17,192 nt of DNA from Bacteroidales bacterium (GCA_017478685.1 JAFVDC010000069.1:1-17192), one strand, 5' to 3'. Positions 8,100 through 15,569 are shown, counted from the stretch's first letter. A program made the numbers and translations. The notes: generated by a model from the sequence alone, not told the origin.

Positions 8100-8180
8100 C
8101 TTGTGGCGGTTCTTGCGCAAACGCTTTTTGCGCTTGTGCGTTGCCATCTTGTGCCGTTTATGCTTTTTACCGTTAGGCAT
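8091..8180 (-). CDS. 29-residue AURKAIP1/COX24-domain basic peptide (mS38/bS22-like small-subunit ribosomal protein)
   Basis: A complete ATG-to-TAA frame encodes 29 residues, about two thirds of them Lys, Arg or His. It begins MPNGKKHKRHKMATHKRKKR and ends RKNRHKKK. This is the tiny protein annotated in many Bacteroidota as an AURKAIP1/COX24 domain protein (PF08213). Related C-terminal segments occur in mitochondrial mS38, and a similarly sized basic peptide (bS22) sits in the mycobacterial small subunit near the decoding centre. By that analogy it is probably a small-subunit ribosomal protein; this role is inferred, not shown for this organism. It lies 20 bases after the HU-family stop and upstream of rng on the same strand, so all three probably share the HU promoter. 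Its size makes it easy to miss in gene calling. Confidence 0.88.
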   Translation of the reverse strand: MPNGKKHKRHKMATHKRKKRLRKNRHKKK

Positions 8181-8200
8181 AATAAATGGTTGTTTAAAAA

Positions 8201-8479
8201 TTATTTCTCCTTAACTGCATTAACGAAAGTCTTTGCAGGCTTGAAAGCAGGAATGTCGTGGGCGGGGATGGTCATGGTAGTTTTGCGGGTGATGTTGCGT
8301 GCAGCCTTCTGGGCGCGGTGCTTGATGATGAAGCTGCCGAAGCCGCGAAGATACACGGGGTTACCTGCGACGAGAGACTCTTTGACCACACCGGTAAAGT
8401 TCTCAATGACAGCCAAAACCGTTGTCTTTTCAATTCCTGTAGCCTTTGCTACTTCGTTTACAATCTCTGCTTTAGTCAT
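8201..8479 (-). CDS. HU/IHF-family nucleoid DNA-binding protein
   Basis: At 92 residues this is the normal HU/IHF size. The N-terminal helical dimer region (TKAEIVNEVAKATG) is followed by GFGSF at 46-50 and the DNA-binding beta arm around residues 60-75, then PAFKPAKTF at the C-terminus. In the arm tip the usual RNP is RNI (ARNITRK), a variant seen in Bacteroidota relatives, so the proline that kinks DNA appears to be missing or replaced. It binds and bends DNA with low specificity and organises the nucleoid. It is the first gene of a minus-strand unit with the 29-aa peptide and rng, behind the best promoter in the window (8522-8553). The leader is about 35 bases and A/T-rich, without a Shine-Dalgarno sequence. 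Confidence 0.93.
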   Translation of the reverse strand: MTKAEIVNEVAKATGIEKTTVLAVIENFTGVVKESLVAGNPVYLRGFGSFIIKHRAQKAARNITRKTTMTIPAHDIPAFKPAKTFVNAVKEK

Positions 8480-8521
8480 AGTTATTAAGTTTTAATTAAA
8501 ATTTCCTTAAGAAAATCTCCG

Positions 8522-8553
8522 CAAAAGTAGGTGTTTTTTTCTAAAAATCAAAA
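8522..8553 (-). promoter_or_regulatory. Canonical Bacteroidota promoter of the HU-family gene
   Basis: On the minus strand TTTTG (plus 8549-8553) is followed, 19 bases later, by TACTTTTG (plus 8522-8529). This matches the TTTG-N19-TAnnTTTG consensus in both boxes and spacing. Transcription should start near 8515, giving a leader of about 35 bases to the ATG at 8479. The promoter overlaps the upstream end of the open frame that leads into lon, which argues against a lon start at 8553. Confidence 0.8.
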
Positions 8554-8585
8554 TGATACCGGAAAAAATCGCATTGGCACGGAGA

Positions 8586-8624
8586 TTGACCATATATATA
8601 CCATTAATATTATATGACATTTTG
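8586..8624 (+). promoter_or_regulatory. AT-rich candidate control region upstream of lon
   Basis: Two adjacent 11-base units, ACCATATATAT (8589-8599) and ACCATTAATAT (8600-8610), match at 9 of 11 positions. A TTGACC lies at 8586-8591, and an imperfect -7-like ACATTTTG at 8617-8624 ends 10 bases before the ATG at 8634. None of these matches the usual TAnnTTTG well, so how lon is transcribed is unclear. A regulator binding the direct repeats on one DNA face is possible but unproven. Confidence 0.3.
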
Positions 8625-8633
8625 GCAGTTGAT

Positions 8634-11036
8634 ATGAAAATACAAGATATGCTCAGCGCCTCGCAAGGTGTGGAAGTGAACATCATGCCGGTTGTGGGAG
8701 ACGCCGGTTCACTGAATTTCAATCCCGCGGAAATCCCGCCGTCTATTCCCCTGTTGCCACTGAGGAACGCCATCGTGTTCCCCGGAACGGTGTTTCCGGT
8801 AACCGTGGGAAGGGAAAAGTCCATCAAACTTGTGGAGGCGGTGGAGTCCGGCAGCGGCTGGCTTGCGGCAGTCCCCCAGATGGACGTTGCCGTGGAAGAG
8901 CCCACGGAAAGCGACCTCGCCCCCCGCGGCACCGTCTGCAAGCTCATCAAGACACTGGAGATGCCCGACGGCACGGTGACGGCTATCCTTCAGGGCGCAT
9001 CCCTGTGCCGTCTGGAAGAGGTTGTCAGCTACGACCCCTACATCACCGCCCGCATAACCTGCATAGAAGAATTCGTCCCCCAGGATGCCGACGAAAAGGA
9101 ACTACACGTGCTGTCCGAATCCCTCAAGGAAAAATCGGCCACAATTGTAAAGACCTCATCCTTTGCACCCAAGGAGGCCGTGGGGGCCCTCAGGAGCATT
9201 GACAACTTCCATTTCCTGGTGAACTTCATAGCCACCACCATAGAAACCGAGAACTTCTCCGAAAGGGCGGCCCTGCTGGATACGGAGGACATCTACATCA
9301 GGGGCCTCAACCTCCTGAAAGTGCTTGACACCCAGATCCAGCTTATCCAGATCAAGCAGGAGATCAACCAGAAGGTCAAGACCGACATCGACCAGCAGCA
9401 GAGGGAGTACTACCTCAACAACCAGCTCCGCACCATCCAGGAAGAGCTTGGCATGGATGAAGGCGAGGAGATGGAGAAGATGCGAAAGCGTGCCGATGAA
9501 AAGAAGTGGTCCAAGGAGGTCAGAGCCATCTTCGACAAGGAGATGAACCGCCTGGAGAAATTCAACCCCACGTCTCCGGACTACTCCATCCAGCTCAACT
9601 TCCTGCAGTTCATGCTGGACCTCCCCTGGGGAGAGATGTCCGACGACAACCTTGACCTTGGGAACGCCCAGAACGTGCTGGACGAAGACCACTTCGGCCT
9701 TGACGAGGTAAAGGAGCGTATCATCGAATACCTTGCCGTGCTCAAGCTCAAGGGCAACATGAAATCCCCCATCCTTTGCCTGTGGGGCCCTCCCGGAGTG
9801 GGTAAAACCTCCCTTGGAAAGTCCGTTGCAAGGGCTCTTGGCCGAAAATACATCCGCATCTCCCTTGGCGGCATGCACGACGAGGCCGAAATCCGCGGTC
9901 ACCGCAAGACCTATGTGGGCGCGCTTCCGGGCCGAATCCTGAGCGGCATCCAGAGGGCCGGAACATCCAACCCCGTGATTGTGCTGGACGAGATTGACAA
10001 ACTGTCACAGGATTTCAAGGGAGACCCTTCAAGCGCCCTCCTGGAAGCACTTGACCCCGAGCAAAACAGCACCTTCCACGACAACTACCTGGACATAGAC
10101 TACGACCTCTCCAACGTCCTTTTCATCACCACGGCAAACGGTATCGGCACCATCCAGCCCGCCCTGAGGGACCGTATGGAAATGATCAACGTCTCGGGCT
10201 ACCTTGCCGAAGAAAAACTCCAGATCGCCCGCCGCTACCTTCTGCCCAAACAGCTCCAGGAGCACGGTCTCAAGGCCGATGAACTTGAAATCACGGACGA
10301 GGCCCTTGCCGAAATAGTAGACAGGTACACGCACGAAAGCGGCGTCCGCGGCCTTGAGAAGCAGATTGCAAAGATAGCCCGTGTCACCGCCAAAAAGATT
10401 GCCCTTGGGCAGGAGTTTCCGCGCGTCATAGAGCCCTCCCACCTTAGGGAGTACCTGGGCCTTCCCACCTCCTTCCACGACGATGTCAAGGGCAACGAAG
10501 GCGCCGGCATAGTGACTGGCCTTGCCTGGACTGAAATGGGCGGAGAGATCCTCTTTGTGGAAAGCCAGGTCTCCGAAGGAAAGGGCAACCTTTCCATGAC
10601 CGGAAACCTTGGAGACGTAATGAAAGAGAGCGCCCAGATAGCCTGGCAGTACATTAAGGCCCACCCGGAACTTGCCGGAACCACCACCGCGGAGTTCATG
10701 AAAAAGGACATCCACGTCCATGTTCCCGAGGGAGCAGTGCCGAAGGACGGGCCTTCGGCCGGCATCACCCTTGTGAGTTCCATGGTTTCGGCCCTTCGCG
10801 GCCAGGCCCCTAAACAGGGCTATGCCATGACCGGAGAAATGACCCTGAGAGGCCGTGTACTCCCCGTTGGCGGCATCAAGGAAAAAATCCTTGCGGCCAA
10901 GCGCGCGGGCGTACATACCATAATTATTTCCCAGGAAAACAAAAAAGATGTTGAAGATATAAAGGAAATTTACATAAAAGGTCTTACCTTTGTCTATGTG
11001 AAGACTATTGCCGATGTAATTGCGGCAATCTTTTAG
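8634..11036 (+). CDS. lon: ATP-dependent Lon protease (endopeptidase La)
   Basis: The product is 800 residues from the ATG at 8634, typical of LonA. The N-terminal substrate-binding domain starts with [18 protein letters not shown] sequence (near residue 40) and is followed by a long helical region with [10 protein letters not shown]. The AAA+ module has Walker A GPPGVGKT (K391) and Walker B VIVLDE (D452, E453). The C-terminal protease domain has the Ser-Lys dyad S708 in PKDGPSAG and K749 in GGIKEK. Lon degrades misfolded and regulatory proteins in the cytoplasm. The frame is open back to 8553, but that segment covers the HU-family promoter; Met at 8649 is another possible start. It heads a long plus-strand array, with ung beginning three bases after its stop. 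The last 40 or so codons are notably more A/T-rich than the rest. Confidence 0.95.
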   Translation: MKIQDMLSASQGVEVNIMPVVGDAGSLNFNPAEIPPSIPLLPLRNAIVFPGTVFPVTVGREKSIKLVEAVESGSGWLAAVPQMDVAVEEPTESDLAPRGTVCKLIKTLEMPDGTVTAILQGASLCRLEEVVSYDPYITARITCIEEFVPQDADEKELHVLSESLKEKSATIVKTSSFAPKEAVGALRSIDNFHFLVNFIATTIETENFSERAALLDTEDIYIRGLNLLKVLDTQIQLIQIKQEINQKVKTDIDQQQREYYLNNQLRTIQEELGMDEGEEMEKMRKRADEKKWSKEVRAIFDKEMNRLEKFNPTSPDYSIQLNFLQFMLDLPWGEMSDDNLDLGNAQNVLDEDHFGLDEVKERIIEYLAVLKLKGNMKSPILCLWGPPGVGKTSLGKSVARALGRKYIRISLGGMHDEAEIRGHRKTYVGALPGRILSGIQRAGTSNPVIVLDEIDKLSQDFKGDPSSALLEALDPEQNSTFHDNYLDIDYDLSNVLFITTANGIGTIQPALRDRMEMINVSGYLAEEKLQIARRYLLPKQLQEHGLKADELEITDEALAEIVDRYTHESGVRGLEKQIAKIARVTAKKIALGQEFPRVIEPSHLREYLGLPTSFHDDVKGNEGAGIVTGLAWTEMGGEILFVESQVSEGKGNLSMTGNLGDVMKESAQIAWQYIKAHPELAGTTTAEFMKKDIHVHVPEGAVPKDGPSAGITLVSSMVSALRGQAPKQGYAMTGEMTLRGRVLPVGGIKEKILAAKRAGVHTIIISQENKKDVEDIKEIYIKGLTFVYVKTIADVIAAIF
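10985..10992 (+). promoter_or_regulatory. Possible internal promoter element within the lon 3' end, for ung-coaD
   Basis: TACCTTTG fits TAnnTTTG exactly and lies 47 bases upstream of the ung ATG, in a conspicuously A/T-rich patch of lon (about 10910-11030). No -33 motif at proper spacing was found, and the match could be chance from codons for Leu-Thr-Phe. Confidence 0.3.
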
Positions 11037-11039
11037 ACA

Positions 11040-11708
11040 ATGGACGTAAAGATAGAACAAAGCTGGAAAAGCGCACTGGCAGAGGAGTTCGGGAAACCGT
11101 ACTTTGAGTCCTTGGTGCGCTTTCTTCATGCCGAAAAGGCGGCCGGCAAGGTAATCTATCCGCCCGGAAGCCTCATCTTCAACGCCTTCAACCTCACTCC
11201 CCTGCCGGATGTAAAGGTGGTCATCATCGGCCAGGACCCCTATCACGGGCCCGGGCAGGCCATGGGGCTTTCGTTCTCCGTGCCGGACGGCATTCCCGCT
11301 CCACCGTCCCTGAAGAATATCTTCCATGAGATAGAGACGGACCTTGGCGTCAGGATGAGCGGCAGGCCGAATCTTGAGGGCTGGGCACGCCAGGGGGTGC
11401 TGCTTCTCAACAGCGTCCTCACCGTGGAGGCGGGGCGGCCAACCTCCCACAGCCGCATTGGATGGATGGAGTTCACAGACGCCGTAATCCGCACGCTTTC
11501 AGAGCGCCGGAGCGAGCTCGTGTTCCTTTTGTGGGGAAGGTTCGCCCAGGAAAAGCAGGCCCTCATAGACACCTCCAAGCACTACGTCCTCACGGCGGCG
11601 CATCCCTCTCCTCTCGCCCGCGGAGCCTTCTTCGGCTGCAGGCATTTCTCACGCACAAACCAGATACTTGTTTCAGAGGGCCTTGAGCCCATACAATGGC
11701 AACTATGA
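11040..11708 (+). CDS. ung: Uracil-DNA glycosylase, family 1
   Basis: At 222 residues it is full length for family-1 UDG. The water-activating motif GQDPYHG is at residues 64-70 (catalytic D66), followed by GLSFSVPDG. The uracil-binding VLLLNSVLTVE is near 120-130, and the minor-groove intercalation motif AAHPSPLA (catalytic H188) is near 186-193. The enzyme removes uracil from DNA, starting base-excision repair of deaminated cytosine or misincorporated dUMP. The gene starts three bases after lon and ends in an ATGA overlap with coaD, so it is translated from the lon-coaD message or from a possible internal promoter near the lon 3' end. Confidence 0.96.
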   Translation: MDVKIEQSWKSALAEEFGKPYFESLVRFLHAEKAAGKVIYPPGSLIFNAFNLTPLPDVKVVIIGQDPYHGPGQAMGLSFSVPDGIPAPPSLKNIFHEIETDLGVRMSGRPNLEGWARQGVLLLNSVLTVEAGRPTSHSRIGWMEFTDAVIRTLSERRSELVFLLWGRFAQEKQALIDTSKHYVLTAAHPSPLARGAFFGCRHFSRTNQILVSEGLEPIQWQL

Positions 11709-12163
11709 ACCGCATAGCACTATTCCCCGGATCCTTCGACCCCTTCACCGCAGGTCACCTCAACATCCTCATGCGCGCACTCACAATGTTCGATGAAGTT
11801 GTGGTGGCAGTTGGCATAAACCAGGACAAGCGCGGCTTCTTTGAGATGAAAAAGAGGCTGGATATCATAAACCAGGCAACGATGGGTATCAAGGGAGTGT
11901 CTGTGATCCAATACGACACCCTCACCGTGGACCTGTGCAGGAAACTTGGAATCAATCACATAGTCAGGGGCGTCCGCAACATGATAGACTTTGAGACGGA
12001 GCGCTCAATCGCCGACGCCAACCGCCGCCTGGCCCCTGAAATAGAGACAATCATAATCCCTACGGCGCAGGAGTTCGCGCACATCTCATCTTCGGCCGTT
12101 AGGGATATCCTGAAACACGGCGGAGACTATTCCGCCTTTATTCCAAAGGGGGTGAAGCTATGA
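11705..12163 (+). CDS. coaD: Phosphopantetheine adenylyltransferase
   Basis: The 152-residue product catalyses the penultimate step of coenzyme A synthesis, joining 4'-phosphopantetheine and ATP to give dephospho-CoA. The nucleotidyltransferase motif GSFDPFTAGH (residues 9-18, with the TxGH form of HxGH), the IVRGVRN substrate segment (86-92) and ISSSAVR (127-133) are all present. Two in-frame ATGs are possible, 11696 and 11705. The latter gives the common MNRIALFPGS start and an exact ATGA overlap with the ung stop, so it is preferred. Its own stop forms another ATGA overlap with the following secreted-protein gene, indicating tight translational coupling across unrelated functions. Confidence 0.95.
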   Translation: MNRIALFPGSFDPFTAGHLNILMRALTMFDEVVVAVGINQDKRGFFEMKKRLDIINQATMGIKGVSVIQYDTLTVDLCRKLGINHIVRGVRNMIDFETERSIADANRRLAPEIETIIIPTAQEFAHISSSAVRDILKHGGDYSAFIPKGVKL

Positions 12164-13563
12164 AAAAGCTGGTCCTTTTCTTTTTCGGCATGCTTCTATG
12201 TGCCGGCGCTTTTGCCCAGAAGGATCCATATCCTGAACTTGGGGCAAAGCTTGAACAGTATTTCGCAGCCCTTGCCGGAGAGCCTGCGGCAGTGCAGAAC
12301 TCCGAATGCGACTTCCTCATTGAATCCTGCCAGGATTCCCTTGTGAGGCAGTATGTTGCGCTTAAAATCTACGACCACTACCTGAAGTCCAAGATCATGG
12401 GCGACGACGCCGTGGCGGTACACATTGCCCAGAAGTGGCTTGTTTCCGGGAAGGTTCCCATGAACTCTGAGGAAGACCTCAGGAACGCGGACATCTACGC
12501 CACTTTCCACAAGTCTTCGCTCATAGGGTCCAAGGCCCCGGAGGCCGTTCTCAAAGACCGCTCGGGCGCCACCGTCCGCGTTCCCGTCAAGGGAGAGTAC
12601 ACGGTGCTTTATTTCTATGCGCCGGACTGCGCCACCTGCAAGGCCGAAACCAAGGCGCTCCAGGCCCTTATAGATTCAGACGAGTACCCCTTCAAGCTGG
12701 TTGCCGTAAACGTGAACGACCCCGGCGACGACGAAATGTGGCAGATGAATTACGGGGTTCTCAAAACGCCGTGGATGTTCCTCATCGGCCCTTCCGGAGA
12801 TATCATAGGGCGTGGCCTGGACACTCCGGCGCTTAAGATTCTCCTTGCTCGGGAGTTCTCTTCCGGGAAATACACCTATGGCTCGGATCTCCAGATGGAG
12901 CGCTATGCCCAGCTCTTCAGCGCCTACGGAGACACTCTTAAGGTTTCAGATGTGCTTGACGTGGCCGATTACCTTGCCGCCCGCACCTTCGGCGAAGGCG
13001 ACATAGATTCTTTCAAACAGGTGGAGGGAGACCTCCTTTACTATCTCTCGCAGCAGTACACGGAGCCCTACAGGGACGCAATCATCCCGTTCACGGAAAA
13101 ATATCTTGGGGTAAAGGATGTCTGGACTTCGGCCGCGGATACCGCCAACGTGCTTTCATTCGGGAAATTCCTCACGGGGCTTGTCTCACGCACTCCGGTT
13201 GGAACCCGTATCCCGGACCTTAAGGTCCCCGGCACCCTCCGCCGCAAAAAATGCCTGTTTGCGAAGGAATCCAAGGAAGGCGTATTTTCCCTTCGGAAAC
13301 TTCGCGGGAAGCCCGGATATGTGGTGTTCTACACCGGCGGGTGTTCATCGTGCACCAAGACCCTGGATGAAGTTTCGGCCGTTATTGCCTCCCAAAAACG
13401 CGCGCGGGTGCTTCTTTTGGACATGGACGCCATCATGGCCGATGACCCGGCGCTGGCCGAAACCCTTCTTGAGACCTTCGACCTCACGGCAATGCCGTTT
13501 GTGCTGGAGATGGACCGGAAAGGATACATTACCCACAGGTATGTGGATTTAAGCAAATTGTGA
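12160..13563 (+). CDS. Secreted protein with two thioredoxin-like domains
   Basis: The 467-residue product opens with a signal peptide, a Lys-Lys start, a hydrophobic core and AFA-Q cleavage near residue 19, so it is exported to the periplasm or outer-membrane-facing side. After a helical N-terminal region (about 20-115, similar in style to DUF5106-type proteins) comes a thioredoxin-fold domain with CxxC C157-C160 (DCATC) and a cis-Pro site TPW (203-205). A helical linker (about 240-340) leads to a second thioredoxin-like domain with CxxC C395-C398 (GCSSC) and cis-Pro site MPF (445-447). It resembles Bacteroidota TlpA/ResA-like thiol oxidoreductases, but two redox motifs in one chain are less usual. 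Partners are unknown. The ATG overlaps the coaD stop (ATGA), and the next gene begins one base after the stop. Confidence 0.85.
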   Translation: MKKLVLFFFGMLLCAGAFAQKDPYPELGAKLEQYFAALAGEPAAVQNSECDFLIESCQDSLVRQYVALKIYDHYLKSKIMGDDAVAVHIAQKWLVSGKVPMNSEEDLRNADIYATFHKSSLIGSKAPEAVLKDRSGATVRVPVKGEYTVLYFYAPDCATCKAETKALQALIDSDEYPFKLVAVNVNDPGDDEMWQMNYGVLKTPWMFLIGPSGDIIGRGLDTPALKILLAREFSSGKYTYGSDLQMERYAQLFSAYGDTLKVSDVLDVADYLAARTFGEGDIDSFKQVEGDLLYYLSQQYTEPYRDAIIPFTEKYLGVKDVWTSAADTANVLSFGKFLTGLVSRTPVGTRIPDLKVPGTLRRKKCLFAKESKEGVFSLRKLRGKPGYVVFYTGGCSSCTKTLDEVSAVIASQKRARVLLLDMDAIMADDPALAETLLETFDLTAMPFVLEMDRKGYITHRYVDLSKL

Positions 13564-13564
13564 G

Positions 13565-13795
13565 ATGCCGCGCCGAAAGAAAATACCGGGCGTGGATCCC
13601 GAGTACCTCATAAAGCAGAAGCAGATGCTGCTGCGCCGCAACCGGCACGTACTGCTCTTCAACGACTCCGAGATGGCCGCGATAGACGAATACTGTTCCC
13701 GCTTCGGCGTTCACTCCCGCAGCGCCCTTTTCCGGGAGGCCATCATGACAAAAGTCCTCTCAGAGCTGGAGGAAAACCACCCCACCCTATTCTAG
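13565..13795 (+). CDS. Small ribbon-helix-helix-type DNA-binding protein (putative)
   Basis: The product has 76 residues. A basic N-terminus (MPRRKK) is followed by a probable short strand RHVLLFN (27-33), a helix with SEMAAIDEYCSRFG and a second helix SRSALFREAIMTKVL (51-65), ending HPTLF. This strand-helix-helix pattern with 'hSRSxhhRE' matches Arc/MetJ-type (ribbon-helix-helix) proteins, and similar small proteins with a PTLF end are found in Bacteroidales. It is probably a dimeric DNA-binding regulator, possibly of its own operon. The start is one base after the stop of the thioredoxin-like gene. A 14-base palindrome lies just downstream, over the next start codon. There is no toxin gene beside it, so an antitoxin role has no support. 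Confidence 0.7.
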   Translation: MPRRKKIPGVDPEYLIKQKQMLLRRNRHVLLFNDSEMAAIDEYCSRFGVHSRSALFREAIMTKVLSELEENHPTLF

Positions 13796-13801
13796 ATATA
13801 T

Positions 13802-13815
13802 TGTTTTGCAAAACA
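13802..13815. promoter_or_regulatory. 14-base palindrome overlapping the start of the kinase-fold gene
   Basis: TGTTTTGCAAAACA is perfectly palindromic, begins 7 bases after the ribbon-helix-helix gene stop and includes the A of the next ATG (13815). TTGTTTTG (13801-13808) within it is one base from the -7 consensus TAnnTTTG. It could be an operator, a promoter remnant or a small RNA hairpin hiding the start codon; no binding protein is established. Confidence 0.4.
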
Positions 13816-14675
13816 TGGACAGCTACAGGCAAATAGACCTTTCGGCCTGGACAAAAACAGGCGAAGGCGGTAATGGAAGCACCTATGAGAACCCGGAGTT
13901 GCCGGATGTACTCCTGAAGGTTAACAAGGCTGGGCTCAATAACCTTGAAACCGTCAAGAGCGAATATGACCAGTCCACTTCCGTGGCGGCCCTTGGCATA
14001 AGTACGCCCGGGATGAATGAGATTGTGCGTGTGGGGGACGCCTACGCCACCATCATGGAGCGCATCAAGGACAAGAAGTCCATCTTCCGGATTTGCCACG
14101 ATGAGCCTGCGCGCATAGAGGAGATGGCCCACCTTTTCTGCCGTCTTGGAAAGGAACTCTGGGCTACGCCATGCAATGCTTCGGCATTTCCCGGCCGAAA
14201 GAAAACGGCGCTGGAAGGGCTTGGGGCATCCTCGTTTTTCGGCAAAAAGAGCATTGAAACCCTCCGTGCCTTCATAGAGGCCGTGCCGGAGAGCACCGGT
14301 TGCGTACACGGAGACTTCCAGCCCGGGAATGTAATAGTGTCCGGAGACAAGTATTACTGGATAGACCTCGGACGGTTCTCTTGGGGAAACCCCATGTTCG
14401 ATATCGGCCACCTTTATATGTCATGCGTTGTGTACGCTTCCCAAAAACAGGCTCAGAACATCTTCCACATGAATGAGAATCAGCTGAACCTCTTCTGGGA
14501 TGCCTTTGCAACGGCCTATACCGGGAAAGAGGACCATGCCGAATTCGACCGCGAGGCCGCCAGGTTCGGCGCCGTGGACATGGCCGTGAGGGCTTATTAC
14601 CAGAAGGCATCATTCCTGCACAAGATATATTTCCGGATCATCATGCACCGGCTCATCAAGTACTTTGACAAGTGA
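13815..14675 (+). CDS. Aminoglycoside-phosphotransferase-fold kinase, TIGR02172-like
   Basis: The product is 286 residues from the ATG at 13815. It has an APH/protein-kinase-like fold: GEGGNGSTY near residues 16-24, the probable ATP lysine in LLKV (K35), the catalytic loop VHGDFQPGN (D167, N172), and the metal-binding IDLGRFSWGNPMFDIGH (from D184). The HGDF...N / ID.G.FS.GNP.FD.G arrangement is that of the TIGR02172 paralogous family, seen in anaerobes such as Fibrobacter and Bacteroidota. The natural substrate is unknown, and I see no reason to call it an antibiotic-resistance gene. A TTG codon at 13806 would add three residues and is not preferred. It lies 19 bases after the ribbon-helix-helix gene and 12 bases before the phosphatase gene, a kinase-phosphatase pair in one transcript. 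Confidence 0.82.
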   Translation: MDSYRQIDLSAWTKTGEGGNGSTYENPELPDVLLKVNKAGLNNLETVKSEYDQSTSVAALGISTPGMNEIVRVGDAYATIMERIKDKKSIFRICHDEPARIEEMAHLFCRLGKELWATPCNASAFPGRKKTALEGLGASSFFGKKSIETLRAFIEAVPESTGCVHGDFQPGNVIVSGDKYYWIDLGRFSWGNPMFDIGHLYMSCVVYASQKQAQNIFHMNENQLNLFWDAFATAYTGKEDHAEFDREAARFGAVDMAVRAYYQKASFLHKIYFRIIMHRLIKYFDK

Positions 14676-14687
14676 TTATCCGCCCCG

Positions 14688-15524
14688 ATGCTACATTCAC
14701 AGTCACAAGTCCGTGGAGAACAGTTCCTTCCTGTAAAGGGCATAGTCAATGCCCGCGACCTTGGCGGATACCTGGCCGCTGACGGCCGCATCGTACGCGA
14801 CTCCCTCCTTATCCGCGCCGCCTCCCTTGCCGAAGCCAGGGATGAGGACCTTGCATTCCTTGAAGGGATTCCCGTAACGGAGGTGATTGATTTCCGTCTG
14901 GATTTTGAACTCAGGGGGAAGGAGGACCGCATGGTTCCCGGTGCCCGTTATCTCAGGCTGCCCCTCAACAGCAGCAGGGACGCAATGTCGGACCCCGATG
15001 CCAAGAAGATCCAGGAGCACAAGACCTTCGACGTCAACAAGGTAATCATGATTGCGGCGTTCAATGAAAAGGCCCAGGCAATGGCCCGTGACCTCTATCC
15101 AAATATGGTCCTCAGCGAAGACTGCCAACGGCAGTTCGGCGTTTTCCTCCAGGAAATCGTGAATGTGCAGGATGGCGCCATCCTCTTCCACTGCACCCAG
15201 GGAAAAGACCGCACGGGGCTGGCTTCGGCCTTTATCCTAAGCGCCCTTGGGGTGGACCGTGAAACCATCATTGCCGATTTTGACGCCACGAACGCCGTCT
15301 ACATCAAGGATGTGAATAAACTTTCCCGCCGCGTGCGTATTTTCGGCGGCGGAGACAAGGAGGTGGATGTAGTGAAGGCGTTTATCGGGGCAAACACGGA
15401 TAATTTCATCCGCACCCTGAACCTTATAGATGAAAAATGGGGCTCGATGCACGCCTACCTTACCGGTCCGCTGGGCCTCAGTGAGGACGATATGGAAAAG
15501 ATGAAAGCAAGGTACCTCAAATAG
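14688..15524 (+). CDS. Tyrosine-protein phosphatase family protein (Y_phosphatase3 / PtpB-LipA type)
   Basis: The 278-residue product has the hallmarks of the atypical bacterial tyrosine or phosphoinositide phosphatases. NARDLGGY (21-28) is near the N-terminus with VTEVIDFR downstream, and the P-loop FHCTQGKDRTG (from 167) carries nucleophile C169 and arginine R175. This CxxGKDRTG loop is the form found in PtpB-like and LipA-like enzymes (PF13350). No signal peptide is seen, so it is probably cytoplasmic. Substrate is unknown; phosphoproteins and phosphoinositides are both reported for the family. It is the last protein gene of the lon array, and no terminator lies between it and the tRNA-Gln, so its transcript may run to the hairpin at 15642-15673. 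Confidence 0.86.
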   Translation: MLHSQSQVRGEQFLPVKGIVNARDLGGYLAADGRIVRDSLLIRAASLAEARDEDLAFLEGIPVTEVIDFRLDFELRGKEDRMVPGARYLRLPLNSSRDAMSDPDAKKIQEHKTFDVNKVIMIAAFNEKAQAMARDLYPNMVLSEDCQRQFGVFLQEIVNVQDGAILFHCTQGKDRTGLASAFILSALGVDRETIIADFDATNAVYIKDVNKLSRRVRIFGGGDKEVDVVKAFIGANTDNFIRTLNLIDEKWGSMHAYLTGPLGLSEDDMEKMKARYLK

Positions 15525-15550
15525 AGTATTTCAGTTTCAAGAAAAAATAG

Positions 15551-15558
15551 TATCTTTG
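15551..15558 (+). promoter_or_regulatory. -7 promoter element for tRNA-Gln
   Basis: TATCTTTG is an exact TAnnTTTG match, ending 11 bases before the tRNA 5' end at 15570. This gives a short leader of a few bases, as expected for a tRNA gene. The -33 region is T-rich without a clear TTTG. Confidence 0.65.
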
Positions 15559-15569
15559 CATCCCGGAAT

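Noticed and set aside
8553..8633. Upstream start for lon at 8553
   Set aside because: This stretch contains part of the HU-family promoter and A/T-rich spacer, and the extra 27 residues look hydrophobic and unlike Lon N-termini.
10029..11450. 473-codon open frame on the minus strand across the lon-ung junction, and another at 9156-9902
   Set aside because: Both lie opposite unmistakable lon and ung coding sequence, and their translations look like no known family. They arise from third-position GC bias.
13565..13795. Antitoxin of a toxin-antitoxin pair
   Set aside because: Although ribbon-helix-helix proteins are often antitoxins, neither neighbour is a recognisable toxin. The flanking genes are a thioredoxin-like protein and a kinase-fold enzyme.
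13815..14675. Aminoglycoside resistance gene
   Set aside because: The fold is that of APH enzymes, but the motif spacing is that of the TIGR02172 family in a housekeeping context, with no mobile element. Resistance is not supported.
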